From Phytopseudomonas daroniae (lineage in GTDB: Bacteria; Pseudomonadota; Gammaproteobacteria; Pseudomonadales; Pseudomonadaceae), in the NCBI RefSeq assembly GCF_004327285.1, contig NZ_QJUI01000015.1, forward strand, positions 91,403-155,402: a stretch of 64,000 nucleotides of DNA, read 5' to 3'. Position 1 is the stretch's first letter; each line of letters starts with the position of its first letter. Positions 16,496 through 26,194 of the stretch are shown piece by piece. The notes under the pieces are model-generated. The model was given only the letters and a program-made list of their open reading frames with translations. It searched no databases and was not told where the DNA came from. The position numbers were made by a program, and so were the translations under genes.

Positions 16496-19015
16496 ATGGA
16501 TCAGTTGACCAAGACCGCTCCTGATGAAAGCGCCACTCCGCGCTTCGACTTCCTCGCCGGCGGCGGTGAAATCGGCGAACTGTTGCGAAACGGCAACAGC
16601 GCCAACTCGCCACTTGGTTCCCCCAGTGAGTGGTCGCCCAGCCTGAAGACCCTCATGGCCACCGTGCTTCCGGTAAAGGCGCAAATAGTACTGTTCTGGG
16701 GCCCGCAGTACGTCGCCTTGTACAACGATGCCTATGCACCGAGCATCGGCGACAAACATCCACAGGCCCTGGGCCGACCGGCAATAGAAAACTGGGCAGA
16801 GCTGTGGGACGACCTCGAACCGCTGTTACGCGGCGTGCGTGAAACAGGGGAAACATTCGCCGCCAAGGATCGCCCCTTCTACATCAAGCGCCATGGCCGC
16901 GGCGAAGCCGTCTATTTCGATGTGTCCTATTCGGCGGTACGCGAGATGGACGGCTCGGTCGGCGGCGTGCTCTGCGTCGTCAACGAGACAACTCAGAAGG
17001 TGCAGTTCGAGCGCAGACAAGCGTTCCTGGTCGAACTGGGACAGGCACTGCCGTCAATCACCGACCCCGACAAGGTGGAAGCCCTCGTGCTGCGCAAGCT
17101 GGCCGCAGAGCTGAACGCCTCTCGAGTGTTCTTCGCGGAAAACCTCGGTGACGGCAAGGCGTTCAGCGCACACCGGAGTTACCCGCCGGAGCCAGCCGGC
17201 AACGCGGCCTCGCATCGTTATACGAGTACGCAAGCCGACGTGCTGCTTTCCGGACAGCCGCTCCTGCACCAGGCTTATCCGGACAAGCCCGCAACGCTGC
17301 ATGTGCCAGTGCTGTGTCACGGCACGCTCGACGCCGTGCTGGTGATCGAGCATGAACCCACCCATGTGTTTTCCAACTGCGAAGCGAACCTGGCAGAAGA
17401 AACCGCCAAGCTGGCCTGGGAGTGGATCAACCATGCGCGGGCTGAAGAGGCATTACGGGTCAGTTCGGCACAACTGTCGGCCATGTTCGATCAGGCCAGC
17501 GCCGGCATCGCGGTGTGCGACGACTGGACACTCACCCAGGTCAACGACCGCTATTGCGAAATCGTCGGGCGCAGCCGTGAAGAGTTGCTTGGCCAGAGCC
17601 TGTATGACGTTGGCCAGTTGGGTGAAACCTCAAAGGTCGCTTCTGCATGCGAGCGCCGCCTGCGCCGCGGGCAGCAGTTCGAAGGCACCAGCCGTTACCG
17701 CCAGCCCGATGGCACGACCGTCTGGGTACAGAACCATGTGACACCGCTATTGGATGGGCAGCGCAACATCAGCGGAACGATCTGCGTCTGTGTGGACATC
17801 AGCGAACGCATGCGGGCCGAGGCCGAGCTGCGCGCGTTGAACGAGAGCCTGGAAGACCGCGTAGCCAGCATGGTCGCGCAGCGTGAAGCGGCTGTGGCGC
17901 AGCTTCATGAAGTACACAAGATGGAGTTGGTCAGCCAGCTCACCGGCGGTTTCGCCCATGACTTCAACAATTTGCTGACTCCCATCATGGCGTCCCTCGA
18001 ACTGATTCGCCGCCGGCTGCCGGACGAGCGTTCCACCAAACTGGTGGATGGCGCCCTGCAGGCGGCGGATCGCGCACGCATTCTGGTTGCGCGGTTGCTC
18101 ACCTTTGCCAGACGGCAGAAGCTCAAACCTCAGGCGGTAGCGCTTGGCACACTGATTTCCGACATGCGCGATCTCATCCAGCGCTCTCTTGGACCAATGA
18201 TCGAGTTGGTCATCGATATTTCCGATGATATGCCGACCGTGCTCATCGACCCGCATCAGCTGGAACTGGCCATTCTCAACCTGGCGGTCAATGCCCGCGA
18301 CGCCATGGTCGATGGCGGCCGGCTGAAAATCGTCGCGCAGCCGAATGAGCAGGAAGACGGCGCTGTAAACAGCCTGGGCGGCGGTCAGTGCGTACACCTG
18401 ATGGTGGTGGATAGCGGCAGCGGGATGGACGAGGAAACACTGCACCGTTGCGTTGAACCCTTCTATTCCACCAAGGGCGTCGGCAAGGGCACTGGCCTCG
18501 GATTACCCATGGTGCAGGGGCTGCTCGTTCAGTCGGGTGGCGGCTTCGATATCGCCTCGGAAATGGGACACGGCACGCGGGTAAGTTTGTGGTTGCCGAC
18601 CACCGATGCACCGGCGGCCAGCGACAACAACGACATCGAAGAGGCTGTGCCACGGGCGCCGCGGCCCGCTCACATTCTGCTGGTCGATGATGAAAACCTG
18701 GCGCGCGAGACCACCAGCCTGCAACTGCATGACCTCGGCTATGAGGTGACCGAAGCGAATTCGGCAGCGGCTGCGTTGAATCTGATCGACGCCGGCCTGA
18801 AGCCCGATGTACTGGTCACCGACCACATCATGGCGAACAAGCCCGGCGTACAGCTCGCCCAGGAATTGCGGCATAGAATGCCTGATCTGCACGTGCTGAT
18901 CATCACGGGTGACACCAACCTAACCCCGATGCAGATCGGCAATTTCGAGGTGCTGGCAAAGCCCTTCCGCCGTCGCGATATCGCCGCCCACCTCGCTCAG
19001 TTGGTCAGCCCTTGA
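16496..19015 (+). CDS. Cytoplasmic hybrid sensor histidine kinase with receiver domain
   Basis: Signal transduction protein of 839 residues with no membrane helix. Domains in order: PAS-like region (about 20-165), GAF-like region (about 170-310), PAS/PAC (about 325-440), short coiled coil, HisKA-type dimerisation domain with GGFAHDFNNLLTP (phospho-histidine near 487), HATPase with NLAVNARDAM, GSGMDEET and GKGTGLGLPMV, then a receiver domain (about 724-838) with DDEN, VLVTDHIM (phospho-aspartate) and AKPF. The HDFNN wording places it with the PAS-rich hybrid kinases. No separate response regulator with output domain is nearby, so the downstream partner is unknown. Confidence 0.94.
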   Translation: MDQLTKTAPDESATPRFDFLAGGGEIGELLRNGNSANSPLGSPSEWSPSLKTLMATVLPVKAQIVLFWGPQYVALYNDAYAPSIGDKHPQALGRPAIENWAELWDDLEPLLRGVRETGETFAAKDRPFYIKRHGRGEAVYFDVSYSAVREMDGSVGGVLCVVNETTQKVQFERRQAFLVELGQALPSITDPDKVEALVLRKLAAELNASRVFFAENLGDGKAFSAHRSYPPEPAGNAASHRYTSTQADVLLSGQPLLHQAYPDKPATLHVPVLCHGTLDAVLVIEHEPTHVFSNCEANLAEETAKLAWEWINHARAEEALRVSSAQLSAMFDQASAGIAVCDDWTLTQVNDRYCEIVGRSREELLGQSLYDVGQLGETSKVASACERRLRRGQQFEGTSRYRQPDGTTVWVQNHVTPLLDGQRNISGTICVCVDISERMRAEAELRALNESLEDRVASMVAQREAAVAQLHEVHKMELVSQLTGGFAHDFNNLLTPIMASLELIRRRLPDERSTKLVDGALQAADRARILVARLLTFARRQKLKPQAVALGTLISDMRDLIQRSLGPMIELVIDISDDMPTVLIDPHQLELAILNLAVNARDAMVDGGRLKIVAQPNEQEDGAVNSLGGGQCVHLMVVDSGSGMDEETLHRCVEPFYSTKGVGKGTGLGLPMVQGLLVQSGGGFDIASEMGHGTRVSLWLPTTDAPAASDNNDIEEAVPRAPRPAHILLVDDENLARETTSLQLHDLGYEVTEANSAAAALNLIDAGLKPDVLVTDHIMANKPGVQLAQELRHRMPDLHVLIITGDTNLTPMQIGNFEVLAKPFRRRDIAAHLAQLVSP

Positions 19016-19055
19016 GGCGCTAGGCCCCCTGAGTGAAGCCCGCCATGCTGACAAC

Positions 19056-19310
19056 TCAGGCGCCCTCCAAACCCTCTTTGAAACTCAGCGCCGCTAACCT
19101 CACGGTGGTGCCGCCGAGCTTTTCTACGAGCGATGGCGGTGCTTCATCGGAAATCTCGACGATATGCCCCGACACCGAGCCGTCGGCATCGGTATCCGGG
19201 TAATCCTCGATCACCCATTGATCGACCTCTTCCCGACTGATGCCAAGCGCTTCGGCCAGAATACCGCTGCGTTGCTCGGCCCAAAGTGTTTCCATCTGAT
19301 CGCTGCTCAT
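19056..19310 (-). CDS. Small acidic protein of unknown function
   Basis: 84 residues, acidic, with no membrane segment or signal. Not recognised. The ATG at 19310 has a good ribosome site (AGGTGAAGG) and codon use matches its neighbours, so it is likely real. It follows the DUF1652 gene by 56 bases on the same strand and may share its transcript. Confidence 0.65.
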   Translation of the reverse strand: MSSDQMETLWAEQRSGILAEALGISREEVDQWVIEDYPDTDADGSVSGHIVEISDEAPPSLVEKLGGTTVRLAALSFKEGLEGA

Positions 19311-19366
19311 GCCTTCACCTCGCGTGACGGGTTTGAATTACCGCAGTTGTGCCGTGAGCAGCTCTC

Positions 19367-19636
19367 CTAAGCGAGGCTACCGCTTTTACGCGTGGGCTTC
19401 TCCACGCCTTGGCTCTGGGTTTCCAGCCGATGTCTCAGACGTAGCACCAGCTGCGAAATACTTCGCGAACTGGAAAGCTCCGAGCGATCAATACCTGTAA
19501 CGCTCAGCAGCGCCCGACCACCCTCGGCAGCACGGATCTGGATGACCACGGTGTCGCCAGCCTCGATGGTGCAACGGCAGTCGAGGGGCAGAAAGGCAGA
19601 CTCAACGATCTGCCGCTGTTCCAAAATGGACATCAT
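19367..19636 (-). CDS. DUF1652 family protein
   Basis: About 89 residues. The wording RQIVESAFLPLDCRCTIEAGDTV and VTGIDRSELSSSRSISQLV identifies the DUF1652 family, small cytoplasmic proteins largely confined to Pseudomonas with no known function. Start candidates are GTG 19639, ATG 19636 and ATG 19633 behind a GAGGTGA site; 19636 is chosen for spacing. Confidence 0.85.
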   Translation of the reverse strand: MMSILEQRQIVESAFLPLDCRCTIEAGDTVVIQIRAAEGGRALLSVTGIDRSELSSSRSISQLVLRLRHRLETQSQGVEKPTRKSGSLA

Positions 19637-20020
19637 CACAGCTCACCTCTGGATGTAAGTGGCTTTGGTTACGCGCGAATAAATCGGCGCTATTTTTTGC
19701 GTTCGCAGGCAGGTTCGGATTTACCTCACCGTCGATCGACAGTGAAAGAAAACCCATGCATCAGCGATGCCAGAAACTTCCTCAATAAAAACAAGGCAGC
19801 GTGAAAAATCGATCATGCACAATGCAAGAACAGCGCTATTGGCTCTGGCATTTTGCACGCCACCCTACAAGCGTTTTAATTACCGCGCGCCATGATCTTG
19901 TTTCGCCATCACCTTTACCGTCCGTCCTTTTATAAAGCATTAAACTCGAACGAATGCAGTGGAAGCTGCTTCGTACTCCATGAGGCCCGGCCTCATACGC
20001 TAATTAATCGGGAGCACAAT
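19637..20020. other. AT-rich intergenic region with a 15-bp palindrome
   Basis: TGAGGCCCGGCCTCA at 19981-19995 is a perfect 7+1+7 palindrome 25 bases before the KGG protein start; it could be an operator or an mRNA 5' hairpin. The AT-rich stretch before it probably holds that gene's promoter. No coding sequence was found. Confidence 0.4.
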
Positions 20021-20197
20021 ATGACCAATAGCAATCCTGGTAACTTCGCTAATGATCGTGCAAAAGCATCGGAAGCCGGCCGTAAAGGCGGCCAGCAAAG
20101 TGGCGGCAATTTTTCCAATGATCGCGCAAAGGCGGCAGAGGCAGGCCGCAAGGGTGGGCAGAACAGCCACGGCGGTGGCGCTAAGCGCTCATCCTAG
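20021..20197 (+). CDS. KGG repeat (stress-induced) small hydrophilic protein
   Basis: 58 residues, extremely hydrophilic, with two near-identical repeats: NFANDRAKASEAGRKGGQQS and NFSNDRAKAAEAGRKGGQNS. This is the KGG / con-10 / GsiB-like motif of general stress proteins, thought to protect during desiccation or stationary phase. The start at 20021 is behind GGAG with six bases spacing. Confidence 0.88.
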   Translation: MTNSNPGNFANDRAKASEAGRKGGQQSGGNFSNDRAKAAEAGRKGGQNSHGGGAKRSS

Positions 20198-20505
20198 ATG
20201 ATGGCGGCAAGGCCTACCACATGCGGGCCTTGTCTTGGTTCTTATTCGATCAAGTTATACGCCTTTCTAAACTTAATCGTTGCAAAAAACCCGTTTCAAA
20301 TACCGTACCCGAGTAACCAACTCGCCAATCCGATAACACTGGAGCCGTTTCTTATTACCGTCCCCTTTATTATGCAAGCACAGGCCACCTAGAAATATCA
20401 AACCTCATACGACCTATCGAATAGTCATTAAAATATTCAGTGCCTATTCTAATCAACTGTTTCAAACAAGCTCAACGTGGTGCCTCTTTTGACTGGAGGT
20501 TTGCC
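20198..20505. other. AT-rich intergenic region
   Basis: No supported gene. The stretch is notably AT-rich for this genome and ends at the ribosome site of a short reading frame. Confidence 0.35.
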
Positions 20506-20613
20506 ATGCGTCTGCCAACCGGCCCACGATCGCAGCGACTGGGCATGGAGCTGTATTCGATTGGCAATAAGCGTGACGTACTCGACGCGCGCTCGCCGAC
20601 GTTTCTGAAATGA
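20506..20613 (+). CDS. Possible 35-residue small protein
   Basis: Open frame MRLPTGPRSQRLGMELYSIG then NKRDVLDARSPTFLK, preceded by a strong GGAGG ribosome site seven bases before the ATG. Basic, not recognised. It could be a true small protein or the decayed 5' end of a larger gene. Coding status rests only on the ribosome site. Confidence 0.35.
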   Translation: MRLPTGPRSQRLGMELYSIGNKRDVLDARSPTFLK

Positions 20614-20740
20614 TCGGCGCAGGCGTCTACCATGCGGTTATCGCGGGTACAACAATGATGAACTGCACAGGTCAAACAGAGCGAACTTTTTACCGTTTCA
20701 ACACCCTGTATCAACACTGCACATGAAGTCTGGAACACCC

Positions 20741-21127
20741 ATGATCAAATCCGCCAAACACCGCGCCACCGTTATCTGCCATCAGCACGGCAAAGTTCTG
20801 CTGGTGCGCAAGGCCGAAGCGAAATGGACACTACCGGGCGGCAAGATCGAAGCGAATGAAGGGCCGGCGGAAGCGGCGCTGCGCGAACTTTTCGAAGAAA
20901 CCGGACTGGACAGCGAAGTGCTGGAATTCCTCGCGTTGCACCAATTCGATAGCCGTCCCCACCACGTTTTCCGCGTGAGCGTGCCGGAGTCGCTGGACGC
21001 CAGGCCCCAGAACGAAATCGCCGACTGCCGCTGGTTCTCCTTCGTAGATCTGGACAAGGCCGTCAAGAAACCCTCGCGCAAACTGCTCGAACTGTATTTC
21101 GCCGAAGGTCGCCAGGAGCAGGCATGA
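20741..21127 (+). CDS. Nudix hydrolase
   Basis: Pyrophosphohydrolase of 128 residues with a complete Nudix box, GGKIEANEGPAEAALRELFE then ETGL, giving the GX5EX7REUXEEXGU pattern needed for Mg-dependent cleavage of a nucleoside-diphosphate-linked substrate. The exact substrate is unknown. Start ATG 20741 (MIKSAKHRA) is preferred; an ATG six codons earlier has no ribosome site. No obvious partner nearby. Confidence 0.88.
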   Translation: MIKSAKHRATVICHQHGKVLLVRKAEAKWTLPGGKIEANEGPAEAALRELFEETGLDSEVLEFLALHQFDSRPHHVFRVSVPESLDARPQNEIADCRWFSFVDLDKAVKKPSRKLLELYFAEGRQEQA

Positions 21128-21236
21128 TCGTTTACCGTCGGGGAACACTGCGGCCGGCCTGAGCGCCGCCCCGGCAAGCCAGAACGTGGCGCCAACTCGA
21201 CTTCACCGATCATCACTTCGCGCACCAGGAACCCCC

Positions 21237-22022
21237 ATGCAATCCGATTCTTTCGACCCCACTGCCAGCGCCACGCTGTTGCTGAAAACCTGGCGCGCAG
21301 AAACGCTGCTCGATAGCCTGCCCGCCGAGCTGCGTCCCCATACGCTGCAGCAGGGTTACGACGCCCAGGATTGCCTGTTCAAGGCAGCGGGCGGTACTCA
21401 AGCCGGCTGGAAACTGGGAGTCGGCAGCCCCGCCGCCATGCGCGCCGCACAGCTGGCGCGACCGTTGGTGGGTCAACTGGAAACGGCACGCTGCCACGCC
21501 AGCGGTGCTGATCTGCAACTACCGACGCGTGCACCACTGACCATCGAATGCGAGATCGCTTTCGTGCTGGCTCGCGATATCGAGCCGCTTCCGAACCGCA
21601 GCGTACAGCCCGATGATATTCGCCATACCTGCCTGACCTTCGAGGTAGTGCGCTCACGCTTCATCGACCGCAAGCGTGTCGGCTGGCCGAGTTTCACAGC
21701 CGATAATGTCGGCTTCGAAGCCCTGATCATCGGCGCCCCCGCCTGCGATGGCCTGGATCTGCAGGTACTGCGCAGCCTGGCGGAAACGACCGTCGTGCAC
21801 CTTGATGGCGAGCCGAAAGCCGGTGTGCTGAGCGGAGATGCCGCCACCGATCCGCTGAACTCGCTCGCGGCGCTCTACGCCCACGCCGCTGAACGCGGCG
21901 AAACGCTGCGCGCCGGTGACATCGTCTCCACCGGCGCCCTGTGCGAACCCTTCGACATCACCGGCAGCGGCCACAGGCTGTCGGTACGCTACCTGGACGA
22001 GGAACTGGCATTCTCGTGCTGA
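21237..22022 (+). CDS. 2-keto-4-pentenoate hydratase / FAH-family protein (MhpD/DmpE-like)
   Basis: Cytoplasmic enzyme of 261 residues. Seen: AGWKLGVGSPAAMR, then IECEIAFVLARDI, whose ECEIAF acidic residues bind the divalent metal, FEVVRSRFID, and the C-terminal LRAGDIVSTGALCEPFDI. Family members hydrate 2-hydroxypenta-2,4-dienoates in aromatic meta-cleavage, or decarboxylate related oxo acids. No aromatic pathway genes surround it, so its real substrate is open. ATG 21237 has AGGA upstream; the longer frame is rejected. Confidence 0.82.
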   Translation: MQSDSFDPTASATLLLKTWRAETLLDSLPAELRPHTLQQGYDAQDCLFKAAGGTQAGWKLGVGSPAAMRAAQLARPLVGQLETARCHASGADLQLPTRAPLTIECEIAFVLARDIEPLPNRSVQPDDIRHTCLTFEVVRSRFIDRKRVGWPSFTADNVGFEALIIGAPACDGLDLQVLRSLAETTVVHLDGEPKAGVLSGDAATDPLNSLAALYAHAAERGETLRAGDIVSTGALCEPFDITGSGHRLSVRYLDEELAFSC

Positions 22023-22271
22023 CCAGTTACCGCGGCGCCACCATCGTCTCGATTCCCAGCTTGAGGGACGGCCTGGCCGCCTCGTCCTGCCGGCGAGCCT
22101 CGCCAAGCCGGTAGCGACGCTAGCAATGCGGCCGCTCGGCTTGCTGGAGCCCCCTTGCTCGATCCCGCTGCCAGCCCTGATGCGGCCCGCCGAACGGTGC
22201 AGGCGACATGGCAGCATGAAATCATCGGCGTCCGTATACTGGCGCCACTTCACTGACATGGAACCACACCC

Positions 22272-23918
22272 ATGCGCCTCGACACCCTGACACTCAAGAC
22301 CCGCCTGATCATCGCGGTGGCCATCCCCTGCATCGCCCTGATTCTGGTTGCCGTGACCAGCCTCAACAGCATGTCCAATATGCAGAAGGAGGCCAGTGCG
22401 CTCTACCTCAATACCTCTGCCCCCATGCGTGCCATGGCCGAAGCCGCCTCGCGAATTCCGCGTATGCGCGTGGGCATCGACATGATGCTGCTGCAGGATA
22501 CCGCCCTGCGGGATGAGCGTGGGGTCAAGACCCGCGTACAGGAGGCCCTCAACGAGGACATCCCCGGCATGCGCGAGGCCATGCGCGACGCGGTCGAGGC
22601 GCAGGTCAATCCGGAGCGGCGGGCGCAGGCGCAGCGGCTGCTCGATCAGTTCGAGACGATGGTCGGCGACGAACTCACGCCGATGTTGCAGGCGCTCGAT
22701 GGCGGCGACATGGCCAGGGCGCAGCAGATCTATCGCGACCAGTACGCGAAGAGTTACGGCGTGATGCGCCTGGGTGCCAACGAACTGCTCGACACCTTGC
22801 TGCAGCAAGCCGAACAGCAGAACCAGCGCAGCACCGACAACTACGAGCAAGGCCGTACCCATCAGCTGACGATCATCGTGCTCGGCCTGCTGGTGTCGTT
22901 CATCGCCTCCTGGCTGATCGTCACCAACCTGCGGCGTCGCGTATCCATCCTGCAGAGCAGCCTGGGCAACGCCGCCGACAACCTGGCGCTGAACGCCCGC
23001 ATCGAGCTTAGCGGTAGCGACGAGTTGAGCGACATCGCCCACAGCTTCAACCGCTTCCTGGAAAAGATCCACGGCATCATGCAGCAACTGGCCGGCAACT
23101 CGCGGCAGCTCTCCGACATGGCCCGCGAGGTGGCCGAACGCGCGCAACTGACGCAAAGCAACTGCACCGCCCAGAGCGACCGCACGGTACAGGTCGCTAC
23201 CGCCATCCACGAACTGGGTTCGACGGTCAACGAGATCGCCGGCAACGCCGAAAATGCGGCCCAGGTGGCACGCGAGGCCACCGAGCACGCCAACGGCGGG
23301 CGCGAAGTGGTGGATCAGGCCAACCAGCAGATCGATGCACTCAGCGGTGAGCTGGAGCAGGCAGCCAATGTAGTCGGCGCGCTGGCGGGGCAGATCGACG
23401 CGATCAGCGCCACTCTGGGCACCATTCGCAGCATTTCCGAGCAGACCAACCTGCTGGCCCTCAACGCCGCCATCGAGGCTGCCCGAGCGGGCGAGCAAGG
23501 CCGCGGCTTCGCCGTGGTGGCCGATGAGGTTCGTACCCTGGCCAGTCGCTCAGGGGCCTCGACCGAAGAAATCCAGAAGGTCATCGACCGCCTGCAGGCC
23601 GAATCACGTTCGGCCGTCGAGGCGATGGCCAAAGGACGCCAGCAAAGCGAACGCGTGGTCGAGTACGCCGCCAAGGCTTCTGAAGCCCTGGCGCAGATCA
23701 ACGGCCATATCAGCCAGATCAGCGACCAGAACATCCAGGTCGCCACCGCCACCGAGGAGCAGTCCTGCGTGGTCGAAGAGATCAACCGCAACGTCGAGCA
23801 GATCAACCAGTTCACCCAGGAAACCACGCTGATCGCCGATCAGTTGAACGATGCCAGCAGCAACCTGCAGAGCCTCTCCAGGCAGCTGGATGATCTGGTG
23901 GGCAACTTCAAGCTGTAA
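22272..23918 (+). CDS. Methyl-accepting chemotaxis protein with four-helix-bundle sensor
   Basis: Chemoreceptor of 548 residues. First membrane helix about 12-32, all-helical periplasmic domain about 33-195 (4HB_MCP type, Tar-like layout), second helix about 197-217, HAMP to about 270, signalling coiled coil with the conserved tip near residue 390. It ends in a short NFKL tail without a CheR-binding pentapeptide. Ligand unknown. Transcribed alone; a perfect 25-bp inverted repeat follows. Confidence 0.94.
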   Translation: MRLDTLTLKTRLIIAVAIPCIALILVAVTSLNSMSNMQKEASALYLNTSAPMRAMAEAASRIPRMRVGIDMMLLQDTALRDERGVKTRVQEALNEDIPGMREAMRDAVEAQVNPERRAQAQRLLDQFETMVGDELTPMLQALDGGDMARAQQIYRDQYAKSYGVMRLGANELLDTLLQQAEQQNQRSTDNYEQGRTHQLTIIVLGLLVSFIASWLIVTNLRRRVSILQSSLGNAADNLALNARIELSGSDELSDIAHSFNRFLEKIHGIMQQLAGNSRQLSDMAREVAERAQLTQSNCTAQSDRTVQVATAIHELGSTVNEIAGNAENAAQVAREATEHANGGREVVDQANQQIDALSGELEQAANVVGALAGQIDAISATLGTIRSISEQTNLLALNAAIEAARAGEQGRGFAVVADEVRTLASRSGASTEEIQKVIDRLQAESRSAVEAMAKGRQQSERVVEYAAKASEALAQINGHISQISDQNIQVATATEEQSCVVEEINRNVEQINQFTQETTLIADQLNDASSNLQSLSRQLDDLVGNFKL

Positions 23919-23958
23919 TCCCACCTTATTCCTACAGATCGACGGCAATAAGGCGTAA

Positions 23959-24016
23959 GCCCGTAGGATGGGTGAAACCCATCGGCAAATTGATGGGTTT
24001 CACCCATCCTACGGGC
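23959..24016. repeat. Perfect 25-bp inverted repeat (GTAGGATGGG family hairpin)
   Basis: Left arm 23959-23983 begins GCCCGTAGGATGGGTGAAAC; right arm 23992-24016 is its exact reverse complement; loop of eight bases. It sits between convergent genes and may stop transcription both ways. The end sequence resembles the GTAGGGTGGA hairpins at 46570-52813. Confidence 0.8.
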
Positions 24017-24044
24017 TGCCTCGTCTAGGTTTTTCAACGGCCTG

Positions 24045-24710
24045 CTAAGCCCTGCTCTCGCCCATCGTCGACAACAAGCGTGCGCCCAGCGCCACCGCCC
24101 CGCCCAGATAAACCACACCACTCCAGGCGGCCATCAGAATGCCGCCAAAGCGCTGATCGTCCAGTTGCTCGAAACCGAATGCCCCCAGGCACAGCTCTGC
24201 GGGGTAGATCAGCTTGGGCGCCATTATCAGCATCACACCGAGCATGGTCATGTGCACGAAGGTCAGAAAGAAGCCGAACATCGCAGCCGCCACCCCGCGC
24301 CTCGACTGACTGGCGAAACCCAGTAGCCAGACCGCAAGGCCAACGGCCAGAAAACTGGCCTGCTGCGCGACGAATGCCCAGGTATTGATGGCCGCTGCTG
24401 CATGCAGCAGCGGTGCATGCCAGCCCCACACCACCAGCATTTCGGCCGCGAACACCAGGAACGTCCAGGCGCCGATATGGCGCAGCTTGTCCACCCGCAG
24501 CCCGGAGCGCGCCAGCCCGATGGCTATAAGTGGCGCAGCGAGCGCCACCACGCCGAGGTGCAGCAGCATATGGGCGGAAAACGCCGTGCGGCTCATGGCC
24601 GGCAGCGGCCCGAGCCAGCAGGCGGCCAACACCAGGAAACCGAGGATCAGCGGCCAGTTGCGCTGGCGCGTCGCCAGCCCATTCGCTTTCTCATGCATGC
24701 CGGTTGCCAT
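24045..24710 (-). CDS. CtaG-family cytochrome c oxidase assembly protein (caa3 type)
   Basis: Integral membrane protein of 221 residues with about six to seven helices and conserved histidines (SAHMLLHLG, WGWHAPLLH, FVHMTMLG), as in the caa3_CtaG family involved in copper delivery to terminal oxidases. Its ATG follows the stop of the SCO gene with no gap, so the two are co-translated. No oxidase subunit gene is within view, so the served oxidase is unknown. Confidence 0.85.
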   Translation of the reverse strand: MATGMHEKANGLATRQRNWPLILGFLVLAACWLGPLPAMSRTAFSAHMLLHLGVVALAAPLIAIGLARSGLRVDKLRHIGAWTFLVFAAEMLVVWGWHAPLLHAAAAINTWAFVAQQASFLAVGLAVWLLGFASQSRRGVAAAMFGFFLTFVHMTMLGVMLIMAPKLIYPAELCLGAFGFEQLDDQRFGGILMAAWSGVVYLGGAVALGARLLSTMGESRA

Positions 24711-25310
24711 TCAGGGTTGTCCGATGGAGCTGGAAATTGCCTGCACCATCGCCTCGGCGGTCATTCGCTGGGAGAAAAGCTCGGCCAACTCACCCTTCGG
24801 CCCCATCAGGTAGATGGAGCCCGTGTGATCCAGCATGTAGGTGTCGCCCATCGGCACTTTCTGGAAATACACGCTGTACGCGTCGGCGACCTGGCGAATC
24901 TGTTCGACGCTACCGGTCAGGCCGAGGATGCGCTCATCGAAGAACGACGTGTAGGCCGCCAGCACATCCGGTGTGTCGCGTTCGGGATCCAGGCTGATGA
25001 ACAACGGCTGAACCTGCCTGGCTTGCTCGCCCAGACCATCGAGTACCTTGGCCATATGCATCAGCGTGGCCGGGCAAATATCGGCGCAACGGGTAAAGCC
25101 GAAGAACACCAGCAGCCATTGCCCACTGAAGGTCTGCTCGTTGACGGCTCGACCGTGCTGATCCTGCAGCTCGAACGGCCCGCCAACCTGAGCGCCGTTG
25201 CTGAGCGCGGCAGTAACCGGGGTGCGCGCTGGCCATAGCTGATAGGACAGAGGCAACGCCGCGAGCAGCAGCCCAATGGCGATAGCGCTGGCGATCCAGG
25301 TGCGATTCAC
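24711..25310 (-). CDS. SCO family copper chaperone
   Basis: Membrane-anchored thioredoxin-like protein of 199 residues: N-terminal helix (about 6-26), then the SCO1/SenC fold with the copper-binding CADIC (CxxxC) in FFGFTRCADICPATL and the distal histidine in MLDHTGSIYL. Delivers copper to the Cu-A site of cytochrome oxidase or acts as a thiol reductase. First gene of a two-gene unit with the CtaG-like gene. Confidence 0.92.
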   Translation of the reverse strand: MNRTWIASAIAIGLLLAALPLSYQLWPARTPVTAALSNGAQVGGPFELQDQHGRAVNEQTFSGQWLLVFFGFTRCADICPATLMHMAKVLDGLGEQARQVQPLFISLDPERDTPDVLAAYTSFFDERILGLTGSVEQIRQVADAYSVYFQKVPMGDTYMLDHTGSIYLMGPKGELAELFSQRMTAEAMVQAISSSIGQP

Positions 25311-25429
25311 TGTCCTGCGCCCTCTTCCGGGTTTCAGCGATAGGACTGTCCGATCGCTTTCCTTGAGCTACTGACCACGAGCGAGCGAGGGGGTGCAGGC
25401 AAATGAATGTTACGGCGAGCTGCGAACCG

Positions 25430-25975
25430 TCAGAACCTGGCCGTGGATGAAAGCTGCAGCCACAATGAGAACAGGCCCAAGACCATCCAGAAGATGATGA
25501 ACAACCACGGTGAGCGCAGCGAGAATCTCAAGGATTTGTAGTAGCGCTCGTCGCTGGACTCATGCTCGCTAAACAGCGGCGACTGATCGTAGGTGTGGCC
25601 GAACTTCGGCTCGCTACGCAGTAAGTGCTGCTGCTTGAAATGCCAATGGCTGATGATGGCCGAGGAGGCTCTGATGCCGGGCCAGGCATGCAGCGAGTTG
25701 ACGATCCCGAGCAGCGCCAGCATCGTAGGTACCACCAGGGTAAACAGATCACCCCAGGTAGGATTCGAGTTCGCCATGGAGGAGGCGTAGGCGATGACCA
25801 GAAAAGACTGTGCTGCCAGATAGGCGTTGGTGCGATCCGCCAGCAGATGGGTCTCGTACTGGATTTCCCGCCGGTAGAAATCCAGCCGCTCCTTCGGTGT
25901 ACCGAACATTAACGAATCCGACATCTCGTTGTCAGCGGAAGGATTCGAGTCTGTAGAAGCAATGATTCTGGACAC
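25430..25975 (-). CDS. Predicted membrane protein of unknown function
   Basis: 181 residues. Soluble N-terminus (about 1-48), two closely spaced hydrophobic helices (about 50-70 and 78-98), a hydrophilic stretch, and a C-terminal helix about 155-175. Not recognised; the overall layout loosely resembles SLATT-like small membrane proteins but no motif proves it. The start at 25975 lacks a clear ribosome site; ATG at residue 18 is an alternative. Confidence 0.65.
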   Translation of the reverse strand: MSRIIASTDSNPSADNEMSDSLMFGTPKERLDFYRREIQYETHLLADRTNAYLAAQSFLVIAYASSMANSNPTWGDLFTLVVPTMLALLGIVNSLHAWPGIRASSAIISHWHFKQQHLLRSEPKFGHTYDQSPLFSEHESSDERYYKSLRFSLRSPWLFIIFWMVLGLFSLWLQLSSTARF

Positions 25976-26194
25976 GTAGAGCTACCACACAGGATTGATG
26001 AAAGGGGCGACAAGTCCGAGCCTCTAGAAGTGAGCGGACTTACTGCCAAACCTGAGCAGGCTGCCCGGCAGCGAATTGGCCGCCGTGAATGCAATCAAGA
26101 ATATTGCAGCCTCATGGTCATGGGTAACGGCACGCTGAAGTTCTTAAGCCTCTGGCACGCCAATACCATCGCCACTTCCTGCGGCAAATGTCGA

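Noticed and set aside
20472..20738. 88-codon minus-strand frame in the KGG-Nudix gap
   Set aside because: No ribosome site and opposite to a better-supported plus-strand frame; composition is not gene-like.
21654..23498. 614-codon frame antisense to the hydratase and chemoreceptor genes
   Set aside because: Spans two genuine genes and the gap between them, with no domain of its own.
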